A stretch of 64,000 nucleotides of DNA, taken from Pseudomonas sp. 10S4. GTDB lineage: Bacteria > Pseudomonadota > Gammaproteobacteria > Pseudomonadales > Pseudomonadaceae. The notes below the pieces were generated by a model that made no database searches, was not told where the DNA came from, and saw nothing but the letters and a program-made list of their open reading frames with translations. The DNA lies in NCBI RefSeq assembly GCF_034344865.1, contig NZ_CP133774.1, positions 4,340,001 through 4,404,000 of the forward strand, given 5' to 3'. Position numbers and translations under genes: made by a program. Shown piece by piece: positions 1-8,902 of this stretch (position 1 is its first letter; each line of letters begins with the position of its first letter).

Positions 1-2
1 CC

Positions 3-725
3 AAAGGGCTCGCGCAAGCCGGCGCAGCCGTCGTCATCAACGGAAGGAGTCAACATTCTGTAAACGATGCGGTTGCTCGTCTGCTGGCAGCGGTGCCTGA
101 AGCCGTTGTCACGGGTGTCGCTGCAGACCTGAGCACCTCGGAAGGGGTCGAGGCGCTGTTGTCGGGCCTCAGTGGTATCGACATCCTGGTTAATAATGCG
201 GGCATCTATGGGCCACAGGATTTCTTTGAGGCTGGCGATGAGGTTTGGAACAACTACTGGCAAACCAACGTGATGTCGGGTGTGCGTATAAGCCGAGCGT
301 TGCTACCGGCGATGGTTGAGAGTGGTTGGGGGCGAGTGGTGTTTGTCGCGTCTGAATCGGCACGCAACATTCCCGCGGACATGATTCATTACGGCGTGTC
401 GAAGACAGCACAATTGGCCTTGGCGCGTGGTTTAGCCAAGCGAGTTGCGGGAAGTGGCGTAACCGTGAATAGCGTGCTCCCCGGACCGACGCTATCCGAT
501 GGCGTTGCTGAAATGCTGAACGCAGAAGTTGAGCGAACCGGAGAATCACTCGAGTCGGTGGCGTCAGCATTCGTCATGCAGCATCGACCTAGTTCGATCA
601 TCCAGCGCGCTGCCACGGTCGAAGAAGTCGCGAACATGATCATTTACGTCTGCTCGACGCAGGCATCAGCCACCACCGGGGCGGCGCTCCGGGTAGATGG
701 CGGGGTAGTCGACGATATCGTCTGA
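3..725 (+). CDS. SDR-family oxidoreductase, 5' end cut by window
   Basis: Short-chain dehydrogenase/reductase missing its N-terminus, including the first part of the Rossmann fold. The frame is open from base 3 (KGLAQAGAAVVINGRS), so the gene starts before the window. Visible family signs are NNAG after beta-4 (DILVNNAG), a catalytic Ser region (FVASES), the YxxxK pair (HYGVSKTA), and a C-terminal glycine-rich GAALRVDGG segment typical of classical SDRs. About 241 residues are visible; a full SDR is about 250-265. The substrate cannot be told from the sequence. It is the only visible member of its transcription unit and is followed by a terminator at about 809-845. Confidence 0.85.
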   Translation, partial: KGLAQAGAAVVINGRSQHSVNDAVARLLAAVPEAVVTGVAADLSTSEGVEALLSGLSGIDILVNNAGIYGPQDFFEAGDEVWNNYWQTNVMSGVRISRALLPAMVESGWGRVVFVASESARNIPADMIHYGVSKTAQLALARGLAKRVAGSGVTVNSVLPGPTLSDGVAEMLNAEVERTGESLESVASAFVMQHRPSSIIQRAATVEEVANMIIYVCSTQASATTGAALRVDGGVVDDIV

Positions 726-808
726 GTGACACCTGCCCAGGTGGTGACGCGGTGATTGATGTTCTAGGCGTTGTTATCGCGTAGTCAGCCGTTAAACGTT
801 CGCGAAGA

Positions 809-845
809 ACCCGATGAAAAGTCTCTTTCCATCGGGTCTTTTTTT
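809..845 (+). terminator. Rho-independent terminator after SDR gene
   Basis: An 8-bp perfect stem (acccgatg at 809-816 with catcgggt at 830-837) is followed by a run of T to 845. It sits 84 bases after the SDR stop. It also argues against starting the next gene at 771, because that start would put the hairpin inside the coding region. Confidence 0.8.
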
Positions 846-884
846 GATGGCTGGAACTCAGTGATTTGCAGAGTTGATCTCCTG

Positions 885-1586
885 ATGTTGAATGCGTTAG
901 TTGCCTTTCTCGCGGTATCTGTTGGGGTCGTAATGGCTGATGAAGTGGTAAATACCCAATACTCACATTCCAGTGAATTTTGCCTTTCAGGTGTCTCGCT
1001 GGTTGAAAGCGTTTACCGAGGCCAGGCCGCTCTGGAAATCAAAATGCCAACGTCTTCCTACCAGGACGAGGCCAAAGAGCGGTTACTGGATAGGGACTTT
1101 ATGGCTTGGCTACCCGTTGATTTCAAAGACGGGTCAATTGAAGTTGATGTTGCCAGTGACCTTGCTTCAGACGCGCCGGCCTATGCCAGGGGCTTTATTG
1201 GCGTTTCTTTTCGTATCGACAGTCAGGCCCGCTTCGAAAGCATCTACCTGCGCCCGACCAATAGTCAGGCCGACGATCAGATAAGGCGAAACCACTCCGT
1301 ACAATACGCAGGTTTTCCAGATTTCAGGTTTGACCAGTTGCGTAAAGAGTCACCCGAAAAATATGAGACTTATGCGGATATCGAGCTTGGGCGATGGATA
1401 CACATGAAATTAGTCGTCAAGGGATCCAAAGCCAGCTTGTATCTCGACCATAAAGAAAAGCCCGCATTTATTGTGAACGATCTCAAGTTTGGCGCTGAAC
1501 AGCGCGGCGGTGTCGGTATTTGGATCGAGTCCGGGACCGTCGCGCATTTTAAGGATTTACAGATAACCCCAGGTGATGAGCTGTGA
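885..1586 (+). CDS. Secreted hypothetical protein with a lectin-like beta-sandwich (LamG/DUF1080-like)
   Basis: A 233-residue protein when started at the ATG at 885. That start gives a clean signal peptide (MLNALVAFLAVSVGVVMADE) and avoids the upstream terminator. A longer in-frame start at 771 exists but would read through that terminator. The mature part is rich in alternating hydrophobic strands and ends in a segment typical of concanavalin-like folds (GGVGIWIESGTVAHFKDLQI), as in the DUF1080/laminin-G group, whose members bind or cut glycans. The family call is by pattern only. The protein is probably periplasmic or secreted. It is convergent with the MFS gene downstream, so it appears to be monocistronic. 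Confidence 0.6.
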   Translation: MLNALVAFLAVSVGVVMADEVVNTQYSHSSEFCLSGVSLVESVYRGQAALEIKMPTSSYQDEAKERLLDRDFMAWLPVDFKDGSIEVDVASDLASDAPAYARGFIGVSFRIDSQARFESIYLRPTNSQADDQIRRNHSVQYAGFPDFRFDQLRKESPEKYETYADIELGRWIHMKLVVKGSKASLYLDHKEKPAFIVNDLKFGAEQRGGVGIWIESGTVAHFKDLQITPGDEL

Positions 1587-1623
1587 TCGCCGGGGCTGCC
1601 GTGGCGCCAGCGCCAGTTGGCTT

Positions 1624-2994
1624 TTACTGCGGCGCCGGCACCCGGGTTTGGCGGGAAACGTACAGATTCACGCCGATGCACATGAGCAAGGTCAACGCAG
1701 AGAGCAGCATGGCCTTCGACATTCCGTAGGAGAACGATGCCTCGTCAGAGTGGGCGATCAGTGTGCCGAAAACGGCAACGCCGATCACGCCGCCCAGTTG
1801 CCTGGCAGAGGCCATCAAGCCCGAGGCGATACCTGCATCGTGCTGGGTCACCGACGAGAGCATCGAGTTGGTAATGGACGGGACAGACATCGCGCTGCCA
1901 ATACCCACGAGCATGAGCGCGCCGTTGAGCTGCCACAGCGAGGTGTGTGGAGTGGTTTGCGACAGGGCGATGAACCCGATGATCTGAATCGTGAAACCCG
2001 TCGTGATAATACGCGTGGCGCTGAACCGCTTGGCGAACCTTGCCGAGAGCATGGTTGAGAGTGTCAGCACCGCGGTCAGCGGTATAAACGACAGGCCGGT
2101 CTTGAACGCGTCGTAATGCAGGAATGTTTGAAAGTAAATGCTGAAAACAAAGACCGTTCCATAGAAGGTCAGGTTGATCGCTGCGCCTGCGAGCGCCATG
2201 CTCCCCAGCACTTTGTTTGTGGCCAGGCTAGTGGGCAGCATCGGATGTTTTACCCGACGTTCAATCACAATAAAGGCCAGCGCACAGGTGACGGCGATCG
2301 CCATTGCTGTAAGTGTTTCGCTGACCCAACCCTTGGCACTGGATTCGGTTAAGCCATAAGTCAGCGAGGCCAGGCAAATGACAATGCTGATTTGGCCGGG
2401 AATATCGACCTGCTTATCAACCCGAGGGGACGCGGGGGCGTAACGAAGGATCAGCCCGATGGCCAATAGGCCGATCGGAATGTTAAGCAGGAATACGCTT
2501 CGCCAGCCGAAATACTCGATCATCAAGCCGCCGATTACGGGGCCGGCAGCCAGTGCGATACCCCCACAGGCGCCCCAAAGCGCCACGGCTGAACGACGGG
2601 CGTTGGGGTCATGAAATGACACGCGAATCAGGGTCAGTGAGGTCGGTATGAGCAAGGCCGCGCCGATGCCCTGCACGACCCGCATCGTGATCAGTATGGT
2701 CATGCTGTCGGCGAGGCCGCAGCCGACGGAGGCGAGGGTGAAGATAGCGAAGCCCGTTGCGAAGACCGATTTTGCCCCCCACTTGTCGCCCCATGCGCCG
2801 CCAAGGATCAGCAAGGCAGAAAAGGGTAAGGCGTAGCTGTTGATGACCCACTGCAAGCCTGTGAGGTCGGTTCCGAACGCGCTCTTGAGGGCGCCAAGGC
2901 CGACGTTCACCACGCTGACATCCAGTTGAACGACAAGAAACCCCAGGCAGGCAGCGATCAGTATTGCGCGTAACGAAGAGGGCGATTTGGACAT
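1624..2994 (-). CDS. MFS drug-type efflux transporter (DHA2/EmrB-QacA family)
   Basis: A 456-residue inner-membrane protein with about 14 hydrophobic segments. It carries the DHA2 signature near the N-terminus (VVQLDVSVVNVGL, compare LDxTVVNVALP) and the GGAWGDKWGAK loop between helices 2 and 3. It is probably a proton-driven exporter of drugs or aromatic compounds. It is the last gene of a minus-strand cassette with a nitroreductase, an ABM-domain protein and a tautomerase, divergent from a LysR regulator. This layout is common for stress-induced quinone or electrophile detoxification. The substrate is not known. Confidence 0.85.
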   Translation of the reverse strand: MSKSPSSLRAILIAACLGFLVVQLDVSVVNVGLGALKSAFGTDLTGLQWVINSYALPFSALLILGGAWGDKWGAKSVFATGFAIFTLASVGCGLADSMTILITMRVVQGIGAALLIPTSLTLIRVSFHDPNARRSAVALWGACGGIALAAGPVIGGLMIEYFGWRSVFLLNIPIGLLAIGLILRYAPASPRVDKQVDIPGQISIVICLASLTYGLTESSAKGWVSETLTAMAIAVTCALAFIVIERRVKHPMLPTSLATNKVLGSMALAGAAINLTFYGTVFVFSIYFQTFLHYDAFKTGLSFIPLTAVLTLSTMLSARFAKRFSATRIITTGFTIQIIGFIALSQTTPHTSLWQLNGALMLVGIGSAMSVPSITNSMLSSVTQHDAGIASGLMASARQLGGVIGVAVFGTLIAHSDEASFSYGMSKAMLLSALTLLMCIGVNLYVSRQTRVPAPQ

Positions 2995-3099
2995 AACGGT
3001 CGTCTTTCAATGTCCCAGGCAGGTCTTGGTTGTGAAGCGAGCGGCCGCCGCTAGCGAAGCCAGGCTTTGCCTGGCCAGGCTAGCGTTCGCGCCATGGGC

Positions 3100-3714
3100 C
3101 TATACGAACAGCAGCACGTCGTTGACAGCTTTACGAGGCTTTTGCGGCCAGTTGGTTGCGCCAGGATAACCAACGGTAATCAACATGACGGGAATTTCCA
3201 CGTCCGAGAGCGCAAACTCTTTGGCCACAGCCGCCTGGTCGAAGCCAATCATGGGGGTAGAAACCAAGCCCTGGCCCTTGGCTGCCAGCATCAAGGTCAT
3301 CGCGGCCAGTGAGCCTGAGCGGATCGCTTCGTCGCGTTGCAGCTGCGGGTTTTTCTGGTACATGCCTTGAGCCGCGCCCACCCACATGTCGTAGATCGTC
3401 TGGTCAATGATGCCGGCATCGAGTGTCGGTTTCAGGGCTGCCGGCAGTGTTTCATGGGGCTTGAGGGTGCCACAGACAATAAAGGTCACGGCTGCATCCA
3501 TGATCTTCTGTTGACCGAAAGCCAACGGCAGCAATCGTGCCTTGGCTTCGGTGCTGCGCACGGCCAGGAACTTCCAGTTCTGAAGGTTGAAGGCAGAGGG
3601 GGCGTGTGTTGCCAGATCGATCAGCTCAGCGATCTGTTGATCGGTCAATTGACGTTCTGTGTCGTAGCTGTTGGCGGAAATTCGGGACTTAATAACTTCA
3701 GCAATACCGGACAT
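3100..3714 (-). CDS. Nitroreductase-family FMN oxidoreductase
   Basis: A 204-residue protein from the ATG at 3714 (MSGIAEVIKSRISANSYD), which has a good ribosome-binding site (cggagatcac). An upstream in-frame ATG at 3765 lacks one. Family features are the RxSxxxYd segment near residue 10, the APSAFNLQNWKFL FMN-binding stretch, and the C-terminal GYPGATNWPQKPR tail. Members reduce nitroaromatics, quinones or enoates with NAD(P)H in the cytoplasm. It lies between the ABM-domain gene and the MFS exporter in one probable operon. Confidence 0.88.
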   Translation of the reverse strand: MSGIAEVIKSRISANSYDTERQLTDQQIAELIDLATHAPSAFNLQNWKFLAVRSTEAKARLLPLAFGQQKIMDAAVTFIVCGTLKPHETLPAALKPTLDAGIIDQTIYDMWVGAAQGMYQKNPQLQRDEAIRSGSLAAMTLMLAAKGQGLVSTPMIGFDQAAVAKEFALSDVEIPVMLITVGYPGATNWPQKPRKAVNDVLLFV

Positions 3715-3784
3715 TGTGATCTCCGTGCGGGAAGTGGGAGGGGCGCAGCCCGTTGTTGCCGTCAAGCCTGCGCCGTCATTGGAC

Positions 3785-4138
3785 TCAGCGGCTGAAACCG
3801 TCGAAGGGGGTCATGTACACCGCCCCGAACGGGTCCAGGCGTTTGCGGATTTCTGCGTCCGGCGTGCCGTAGACCACCAGGCTCGTAACGGTGCACAGCT
3901 CGAGGAAGCGCTTGCCGAACGGTGCGAAGGTGGTGTCTACGTGGCTGACAACGGCATCGGCGTTATAGCGTTCAAGGATGTGAACGGTGTTGTTGTCTTC
4001 GTTGGCGCTGTATTCGTAAACCAGCGTGCCAGGCTCGGCGCGGGTGGCTGCCACGATGTTCGCGATCAGCGCCTTGAACTCTGGAAACTCTTCGGGTTTT
4101 ACAGCGAGGGAGAACAGGCAGGAGACATGTGGGTGCAT
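3785..4138 (-). CDS. ABM-domain protein, putative quinol monooxygenase
   Basis: A 117-residue protein from the ATG at 4138 (MHPHVSCLFSLAVKPEEF), preceded by a GGAAGAG-type site. Upstream extensions lack family similarity. It is a single antibiotic-biosynthesis-monooxygenase ferredoxin-like domain, with the usual LAVKPEEFPEFKALI start, GTLVYEYSANEDNN centre and HILERYNADAVVSHVDT helix. Relatives such as YgiN oxidise quinols or act without cofactors on small aromatics. Its place between a tautomerase and a nitroreductase fits quinone or aromatic detoxification. Confidence 0.8.
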   Translation of the reverse strand: MHPHVSCLFSLAVKPEEFPEFKALIANIVAATRAEPGTLVYEYSANEDNNTVHILERYNADAVVSHVDTTFAPFGKRFLELCTVTSLVVYGTPDAEIRKRLDPFGAVYMTPFDGFSR

Positions 4139-4224
4139 GGATAGCTCTTCCGTCAGAGGCTTCATAAGAAGCCTGTTGAGAATGCATCGCTGGTCAAGCC
4201 GATGTATTCGGTGCTGATGGGGGG

Positions 4225-4422
4225 TCAGGATTTCTCGGGCGCGTCCCCGAATAGTTTGCCGGCGCCAGCCCAATCCGAAGGCGCAACGTCTTCAAAAATG
4301 ACGTAGATATAGTTGGCATCTGTACCAGTGTGTTTAACGATGCTTTCGGTGATGTCTGCGGCAACAGCGGCTTTTTGTGCGTGTTCTTTACCTTCGAACC
4401 AGCTCACACGTACGACGGGCAT
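4225..4422 (-). CDS. 4-oxalocrotonate tautomerase-family protein
   Basis: A 65-residue protein from the ATG at 4422 with an AGAGGA site in front. Removing Met exposes the catalytic Pro (MPVVRVSWFEGK). The usual helix and strand follow, with a C-terminal YIYVIFEDVAPSDWAGAGK segment in which a family member typically has its Trp. It is the first gene of the minus-strand cassette. The length matches the 4-OT family (about 62-70 residues). The substrate is unknown; the family isomerises enols or dehalogenates small acids. Confidence 0.85.
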   Translation of the reverse strand: MPVVRVSWFEGKEHAQKAAVAADITESIVKHTGTDANYIYVIFEDVAPSDWAGAGKLFGDAPEKS

Positions 4423-4531
4423 GATGGTGTCCTCTTGGGGCATTGATCTGGAGAGAGGTGCGTGATGTGCACCGTTGTCTTTCTAGAACCCATCCTACTG
4501 TTGAGTGTGCTGGCGATAAACGGCCTCAAGC

Positions 4532-4558
4532 TATAATCTGGGTAGACTAAAACTCTAC
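4532..4558. promoter_or_regulatory. LysR-type box and -10 element in divergent promoter
   Basis: A TATAAT hexamer lies at 4532-4537 on the plus strand. The inverted repeat GTAGA-N7-TCTAC at 4542-4558 contains the T-N11-A pattern of LysR operators. It lies just in front of the LysR gene (start 4574) and 120 bases from the tautomerase start, so it could serve both autoregulation and activation. The assignment is by pattern only. Confidence 0.5.
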
Positions 4559-4573
4559 AATAGGAGAGCAGGC

Positions 4574-5476
4574 ATGGTTCCTATCGATTCGTTTCAGGGC
4601 GTCATCACGTTCGTCGTGGCCGCGCGCTCGACGAGCTTCACCCAGGCTGCCGAGCGTTTGGGCCTGTCAAAATCCGCTGTAGGCAAAGCCATTGCACGTC
4701 TGGAAGAGCGCTTGGGTACGCAGCTGTTTCATCGCACCACTCGCCGGATTTCCCTGACCGCGGATGGTGAGGCCTATTTCGCGGCTTGCTCTACAGCACT
4801 TGAGGAGATTGGCGCTGCAGAGAGCGGGCTGGGGCCAGGCGGTGGTGAACCTTCCGGACGTCTGCGAGTGGACATTCCTGTGGCATTCGGTCGTCGAGTC
4901 GTCGCCCCGTTGCTGTTTGAGATCGCCAACAAGTACCCGGCTTTGCAACTGAACTTGACGTTTTCCGACCACCTCGTTGACCCGTTCGAGGAGGGCATCG
5001 ATTTGTTGGTCCGTTTCGGAGAACTGCAAGACACCAGCGGTCTGGTGGCGCGGCGGCTGACCCGACAACGCTGGGCCATTTGTGCCGCCCCCGACTACCT
5101 GAGACGCTTTGGTGTTCCGCAGACCCTGGAAGATCTGAACCATCACCGTTGTATTGTCGGGCATCGACGCGGCCAGCCGTTGTCGTGGCGGGTCATGCAA
5201 GCGGGGCAGACCGTACGTTACGCGCCGCCCTCGACCCATCAGATTGGTGACGGCGAAGCGATGATTCTCGCAGCAGTCGCTGGCACGGGGTTGTGCCAGA
5301 TGCCACGCAGCCTGTTCCAGGACGATATTGAAGCGGGCAAGCTGGTGGAGGTCCTGCAAGTGTATGAACCGGAAGCTGTCGATGTGCATGCCGTGTGGCC
5401 AAAGGTGTCCCATCTACGGCCGAAGGTGAGGTACGTGGTCGATGAGCTGGTCAAGCTGTGTGAGCATTTGCAGTGA
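4574..5476 (+). CDS. LysR-family transcriptional regulator
   Basis: A 300-residue LTTR. The N-terminal winged HTH (residues 5-65) has the motif FTQAAERLGLSKSAVGKAIARLE, followed by the LysR substrate-binding domain (about 95-295). The start has a good AGGAGA site at 4562. It is divergent from the tautomerase/ABM/nitroreductase/MFS cassette and most likely controls it. The subgroup resembles the many Pseudomonas regulators that have a class-III-like effector domain and act on neighbouring oxidoreductases. The inducer cannot be inferred. Confidence 0.9.
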   Translation: MVPIDSFQGVITFVVAARSTSFTQAAERLGLSKSAVGKAIARLEERLGTQLFHRTTRRISLTADGEAYFAACSTALEEIGAAESGLGPGGGEPSGRLRVDIPVAFGRRVVAPLLFEIANKYPALQLNLTFSDHLVDPFEEGIDLLVRFGELQDTSGLVARRLTRQRWAICAAPDYLRRFGVPQTLEDLNHHRCIVGHRRGQPLSWRVMQAGQTVRYAPPSTHQIGDGEAMILAAVAGTGLCQMPRSLFQDDIEAGKLVEVLQVYEPEAVDVHAVWPKVSHLRPKVRYVVDELVKLCEHLQ

Positions 5477-5516
5477 TGCAGGCTGACGCCAGGTGAGCAC
5501 CGTCAGCCTTCATCGC

Positions 5517-6416
5517 TCAATCGCTGAACAGATCAAACATCAGTTGCCGGAACCATTTGTTGGCCGGGTCCCGATTGTATTTACCGTGCCAGAACAAGTT
5601 GATGGCGATCTCGGGAAGCGGCAGAGGCAACGGCAGGCTCGTCAGCCCGAAGGGGCCCGCGCAGCTGTTAGCGAAACGCTCGGGCACCGTGGCGATCAGG
5701 TCTGTGTTCTGCAGGATATGGCCGACAGCGACGAAGTGTGGCACCTCCAGTCGAATGTCGCGTTGCAGGCCGGCCCGCTGCATATGTGTATCGATTTCTC
5801 CATGCCCGGTGCTGGCGGCGACGATCCGGACATGCCCGAATTCGCAAAAGCGCTCCCGTGTCATGGGCTGTTCAGTGAGAGGGTGGTCCTTGCGGCATAA
5901 GCACACGTAGCGATGGTGGAACAGGCGCCTCTGGTAGAAGCCCGCTTGTAGATCCGGCAGCAATCCGACGGCCAGATCCACCTCGCCATTGGCCAGACTC
6001 TCGGAAAGTTCGGCATTGCTGCGCAATGTGCTGACCGATATCCCGGGGGCCTGTTTGAGTAGGGCGTCGATCAACCGTGGCACAAAGTAAATCTCCCCGA
6101 TGTCGGTCATTGCCACGACAAAGCGCTTCTGGCTGGTCGTCGGATCGAACTCGTCATGGCGATTGATCGCGCCGTGCAGCAGGTTGATTGCCTGGGAGAC
6201 TGGTTCAGCCAGTTGAGCGGCATAGGGCGTCGGCTGCATCCCCTGATGGGTGCGCACAAACAATTCGTCATTGAACGTGTTCCGTAAACGCTTGAGCGCA
6301 TTGCTGACGGCGGGTTGAGTCAGCCCAAGGCTCTCGGCCGCAGCTGAAACACTCCGATCCACCAGCAATTGGTGAAAGATCACCAGCAGATTTAGATCCA
6401 GTTCACGCAGGTTCAT
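5517..6416 (-). CDS. nahR: NahR-like LysR activator of salicylate catabolism
   Basis: A 299-residue LTTR that closely follows the NahR pattern from recall: the start MNLRELDLNLLVIFHQLLVD, the HTH GLTQPAVSNALKRLR, FVRTHQGMQPTPYA, AMTDIGEIYFVPRLID, and the end WFRQLMFDLFSD. NahR proteins activate nah and sal operons when salicylate binds. Here the gene is divergent from a salicylate hydroxylase gene, and a TTCA-N6-TGAT site, the NahR binding pattern, lies between them. The regulatory role is therefore well supported by both sequence and context. Confidence 0.88.
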   Translation of the reverse strand: MNLRELDLNLLVIFHQLLVDRSVSAAAESLGLTQPAVSNALKRLRNTFNDELFVRTHQGMQPTPYAAQLAEPVSQAINLLHGAINRHDEFDPTTSQKRFVVAMTDIGEIYFVPRLIDALLKQAPGISVSTLRSNAELSESLANGEVDLAVGLLPDLQAGFYQRRLFHHRYVCLCRKDHPLTEQPMTRERFCEFGHVRIVAASTGHGEIDTHMQRAGLQRDIRLEVPHFVAVGHILQNTDLIATVPERFANSCAGPFGLTSLPLPLPLPEIAINLFWHGKYNRDPANKWFRQLMFDLFSD

Positions 6417-6462
6417 CGCAAATTTTCTCGGCTTTGAGGCGGCTCTTGAAAGTTAATTGGTA

Positions 6463-6476
6463 TTCAGGATGGTGAT
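6463..6476 (+). promoter_or_regulatory. Putative NahR binding site (TTCA-N6-TGAT)
   Basis: TTCAGGATGGTGAT matches the TTCA-N6-TGAT pattern described for NahR sites at nah and sal promoters. It lies 47 bases from the nahR start and about 88 bases upstream of the salicylate hydroxylase ATG. That position suits an activator acting near -70 of the hydroxylase promoter while also touching its own promoter. Confidence 0.65.
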
Positions 6477-6563
6477 AGTTTGTATGGGGTTGAGGGCATT
6501 TATCAATGGTTTGTGAATAGTCATGATCGGGCTATTCCAAAAACAACACATAAGGTTTCCTCC

Positions 6564-7846
6564 ATGAGTAGCCCTCATTCTGTCTTGCAAGTGGGCATTG
6601 TTGGCGGTGGTATCGCTGGCGTTGCCTTGGCACTGGATCTTTGCCGTCATCAACATCTTGATGTGAAATTATTTGAAGCTGCTCCCGCCTTTGGCGAGGT
6701 CGGCGCAGGCGTGTCCTTTGGGGCGAACGCCGTCCGCGCCATCGAAGGACTGGGTATTGGCAAACCCTACGAACTCATCGCTGACCGCACCCCGCAACCG
6801 TGGCAAGACATCTGGTTTGAATGGCGTCGAGGCGTCGATGCCGGTTATCTCGGTGCCAGCGTTGCCCAAGGCGTCGGTCAGTCTTCCGTTCACCGCGCAG
6901 ATTTCCTCGACGCCTTGGCCAAGCAATTGCCAGAAGGTATCGCCTGCTTCGACAAGCGTGCGGTTGGTGTCCATGAGACGGGGGACAGGGTCAGCGTTCA
7001 GTTCACTGATGGCACGGACTATCAGTGCGACCTTTTGATCGCCGCCGACGGTATCAAATCCTCGATTCGCGACTATGTACTCCAGGGACTGGGTCAGCCT
7101 TTGGTCGCGCCCCGATTCAGCGGAACCTGCGCCTATCGGGGAATGATCGACAGCGAGCAACTGCGCGCCGCCTATCGCACTGCGGGTGTTGATGAGCACC
7201 TGATCAACGTCCCGCAAATGTACCTGGGGCTCGACGCCCACATCCTCACTTTTCCGGTCAAGCAGGGCCGACTGATCAACGTGGTTGCGTTCGTTTCTGA
7301 TCGCACCGATCCCAACCCGGTATGGCCGCAAGACACACCTTGGGTCAAAAGCACCAGCCAGGCCCAGATGCTGGAAGCGTTCTCCGAGTGGGGGATGCCG
7401 TTCGCGTGCTGCTCGAGTGCATTCCCGAACCTACCCTCTGGGCGCTTCACGAACTGGAAGAGCTTGCAGGTTATACCCATGGCCGCGTAGGGCTGATCGG
7501 TGACGCTGCCCACGCCATGCTCCCCCACCAAGGGGCCGGGGCGGGGCAAGGGCTGGAAGATGCCTGGCTGCTCGCGCGACTGCTGGGAGACTCTCGGGTG
7601 CTTCAAAGTGATGCCCAAAGCGTGCTTGAGGTGTACGACGCTATCCGCAGACCTCGCGCCTGCCGTGTTCAGCGAACGTCCTGGGAAGCCGGCGAACTCT
7701 ACGAGTTTCGAGACCGTCAGGTCGAAGACCAAGAACCCCTTCTGTCGACAACCCTGGCCAGTCGTTTCGACTGGCTGTGGAACCACGACATGCAATCGGA
7801 CCTGGCAGAGGCTCGCACCCGACTCGGGTGGGCAGAGGCCATTTGA
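6564..7846 (+). pseudogene. nahG: Salicylate 1-monooxygenase (salicylate hydroxylase), one-base frameshift
   Basis: This FAD monooxygenase turns salicylate into catechol with NADH and O2. The start at 6564 (MSSPHSVLQVGIVGGGIAGV) has the GxGxxG FAD site. Later come the DG-type motif (CDLLIAADGIKSSIR) and the GD motif (GRVGLIGDAAHAMLPHQG). The first frame covers residues 1 to about 275 and then fails. The rest (DAVRVLLECIPEPTLW onward) lies in another frame. The break is at the G-run 7390-7394: five G where six would restore EWGDAVRVLLE. With the repair the protein is about 427 residues, near normal length. The nearby genes of the same pathway are intact, so sequencing error is likely, but as given the gene is broken. 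Confidence 0.88.
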
Positions 7847-7918
7847 TTGCGTTCCTGCAATGCTCCAGTTCCCAGAGGCTGGTGCGCTACACCCACAATA
7901 AAAACAGGTGAAACCTTG

Positions 7919-8857
7919 ATGGCCGTCAGCATTTCCAATACCGCACAAATGCTTGAACTGTTCCAAGAAGCAGCAGGACTGAAGAATGCCGCTGGCAACC
8001 CGCGCAACAAACAAATCGTATTACGTATCCTGCAAGAGACCGCCGGACTCATTGAAGAGCTGGATATCAGTGATGATGAATTCTGGGCTGGTGTCGAATA
8101 CATCAACCGTCTCGGCAAAAGCAACGAAGCAGGGCTGCTGGTAGCGGGCCTGGGGGTGGAGCACTTTCTGGATCTGCTCAACGATGCCAAGCAAGCCGAA
8201 GCCGGGCGCACCGGAGGAACACCGCGCACGATTGAAGGGCCTTTGTATGTAGCCGGCGCGCCGCTCAGTCAGGGCTATGCCCGTATGGATGATGGTGCCG
8301 AAGATGATGTTGCGACGCCTATGTTTGTCGAGGGCCAGATCCTGGATTTGAAAGGGCAGCCGATCGCTGGTGCCATGGTAGACCTGTGGCAAGCCGACAG
8401 CCAGGGCAACTATTCCCACTTCGATAAAAGCCAATCCGAATTCAATCTGCGTCGTCGCATTATGACCGACGCCGAAGGGCGTTATCGCGCCAGAAGTATC
8501 GTGCCGTCGGGCTACGGCTGTAACCCTCATGGCCCGACCCAGGAGTGCCTTAACCAATTGGGCAGGCATGGCCAGCGTCCGGCGCATATCCACTTTTTCG
8601 TATCCGCCCCGGGCTACGAACACTTGACCACGCAGATCAACCTATCCAACGACGCATACCTCTGGGATGACTTCGCTTACGCCACGCGGGATGGATTGAT
8701 CGGTGAGGTGCAATTCATCGATGACCAAGCCTTGGCTGCGGCCCATCAAGTGCCAGGACGTTTTGCACAAATGAAATTCGATTTTCAGCTGCGCCCGGCA
8801 GCCAACCTTGAGGCGGAGCAACGGAGCAATCGCCCGCGTGCTCTTCAAGAGGCGTAA
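7919..8857 (+). CDS. catA: Catechol 1,2-dioxygenase
   Basis: A 312-residue intradiol dioxygenase that opens catechol to cis,cis-muconate. The start at 7919 matches the family N-terminus; an upstream extension does not. The N-terminal dioxygenase helix domain covers residues 1-100, followed by the beta-sandwich. Iron ligands are visible: Tyr165 (GNYSHF), Tyr199 (SGYGC), His223 and His225 (RPAHIHFF). It directly follows the hydroxylase whose product it uses. The catB and catC genes that would complete the ortho pathway are not in this window. Confidence 0.93.
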   Translation: MAVSISNTAQMLELFQEAAGLKNAAGNPRNKQIVLRILQETAGLIEELDISDDEFWAGVEYINRLGKSNEAGLLVAGLGVEHFLDLLNDAKQAEAGRTGGTPRTIEGPLYVAGAPLSQGYARMDDGAEDDVATPMFVEGQILDLKGQPIAGAMVDLWQADSQGNYSHFDKSQSEFNLRRRIMTDAEGRYRARSIVPSGYGCNPHGPTQECLNQLGRHGQRPAHIHFFVSAPGYEHLTTQINLSNDAYLWDDFAYATRDGLIGEVQFIDDQALAAAHQVPGRFAQMKFDFQLRPAANLEAEQRSNRPRALQEA

Positions 8858-8902
8858 GTCAAAGCTGCATACCCAGAAAAACTTATTAAAGAGGATAAAA
8901 AC

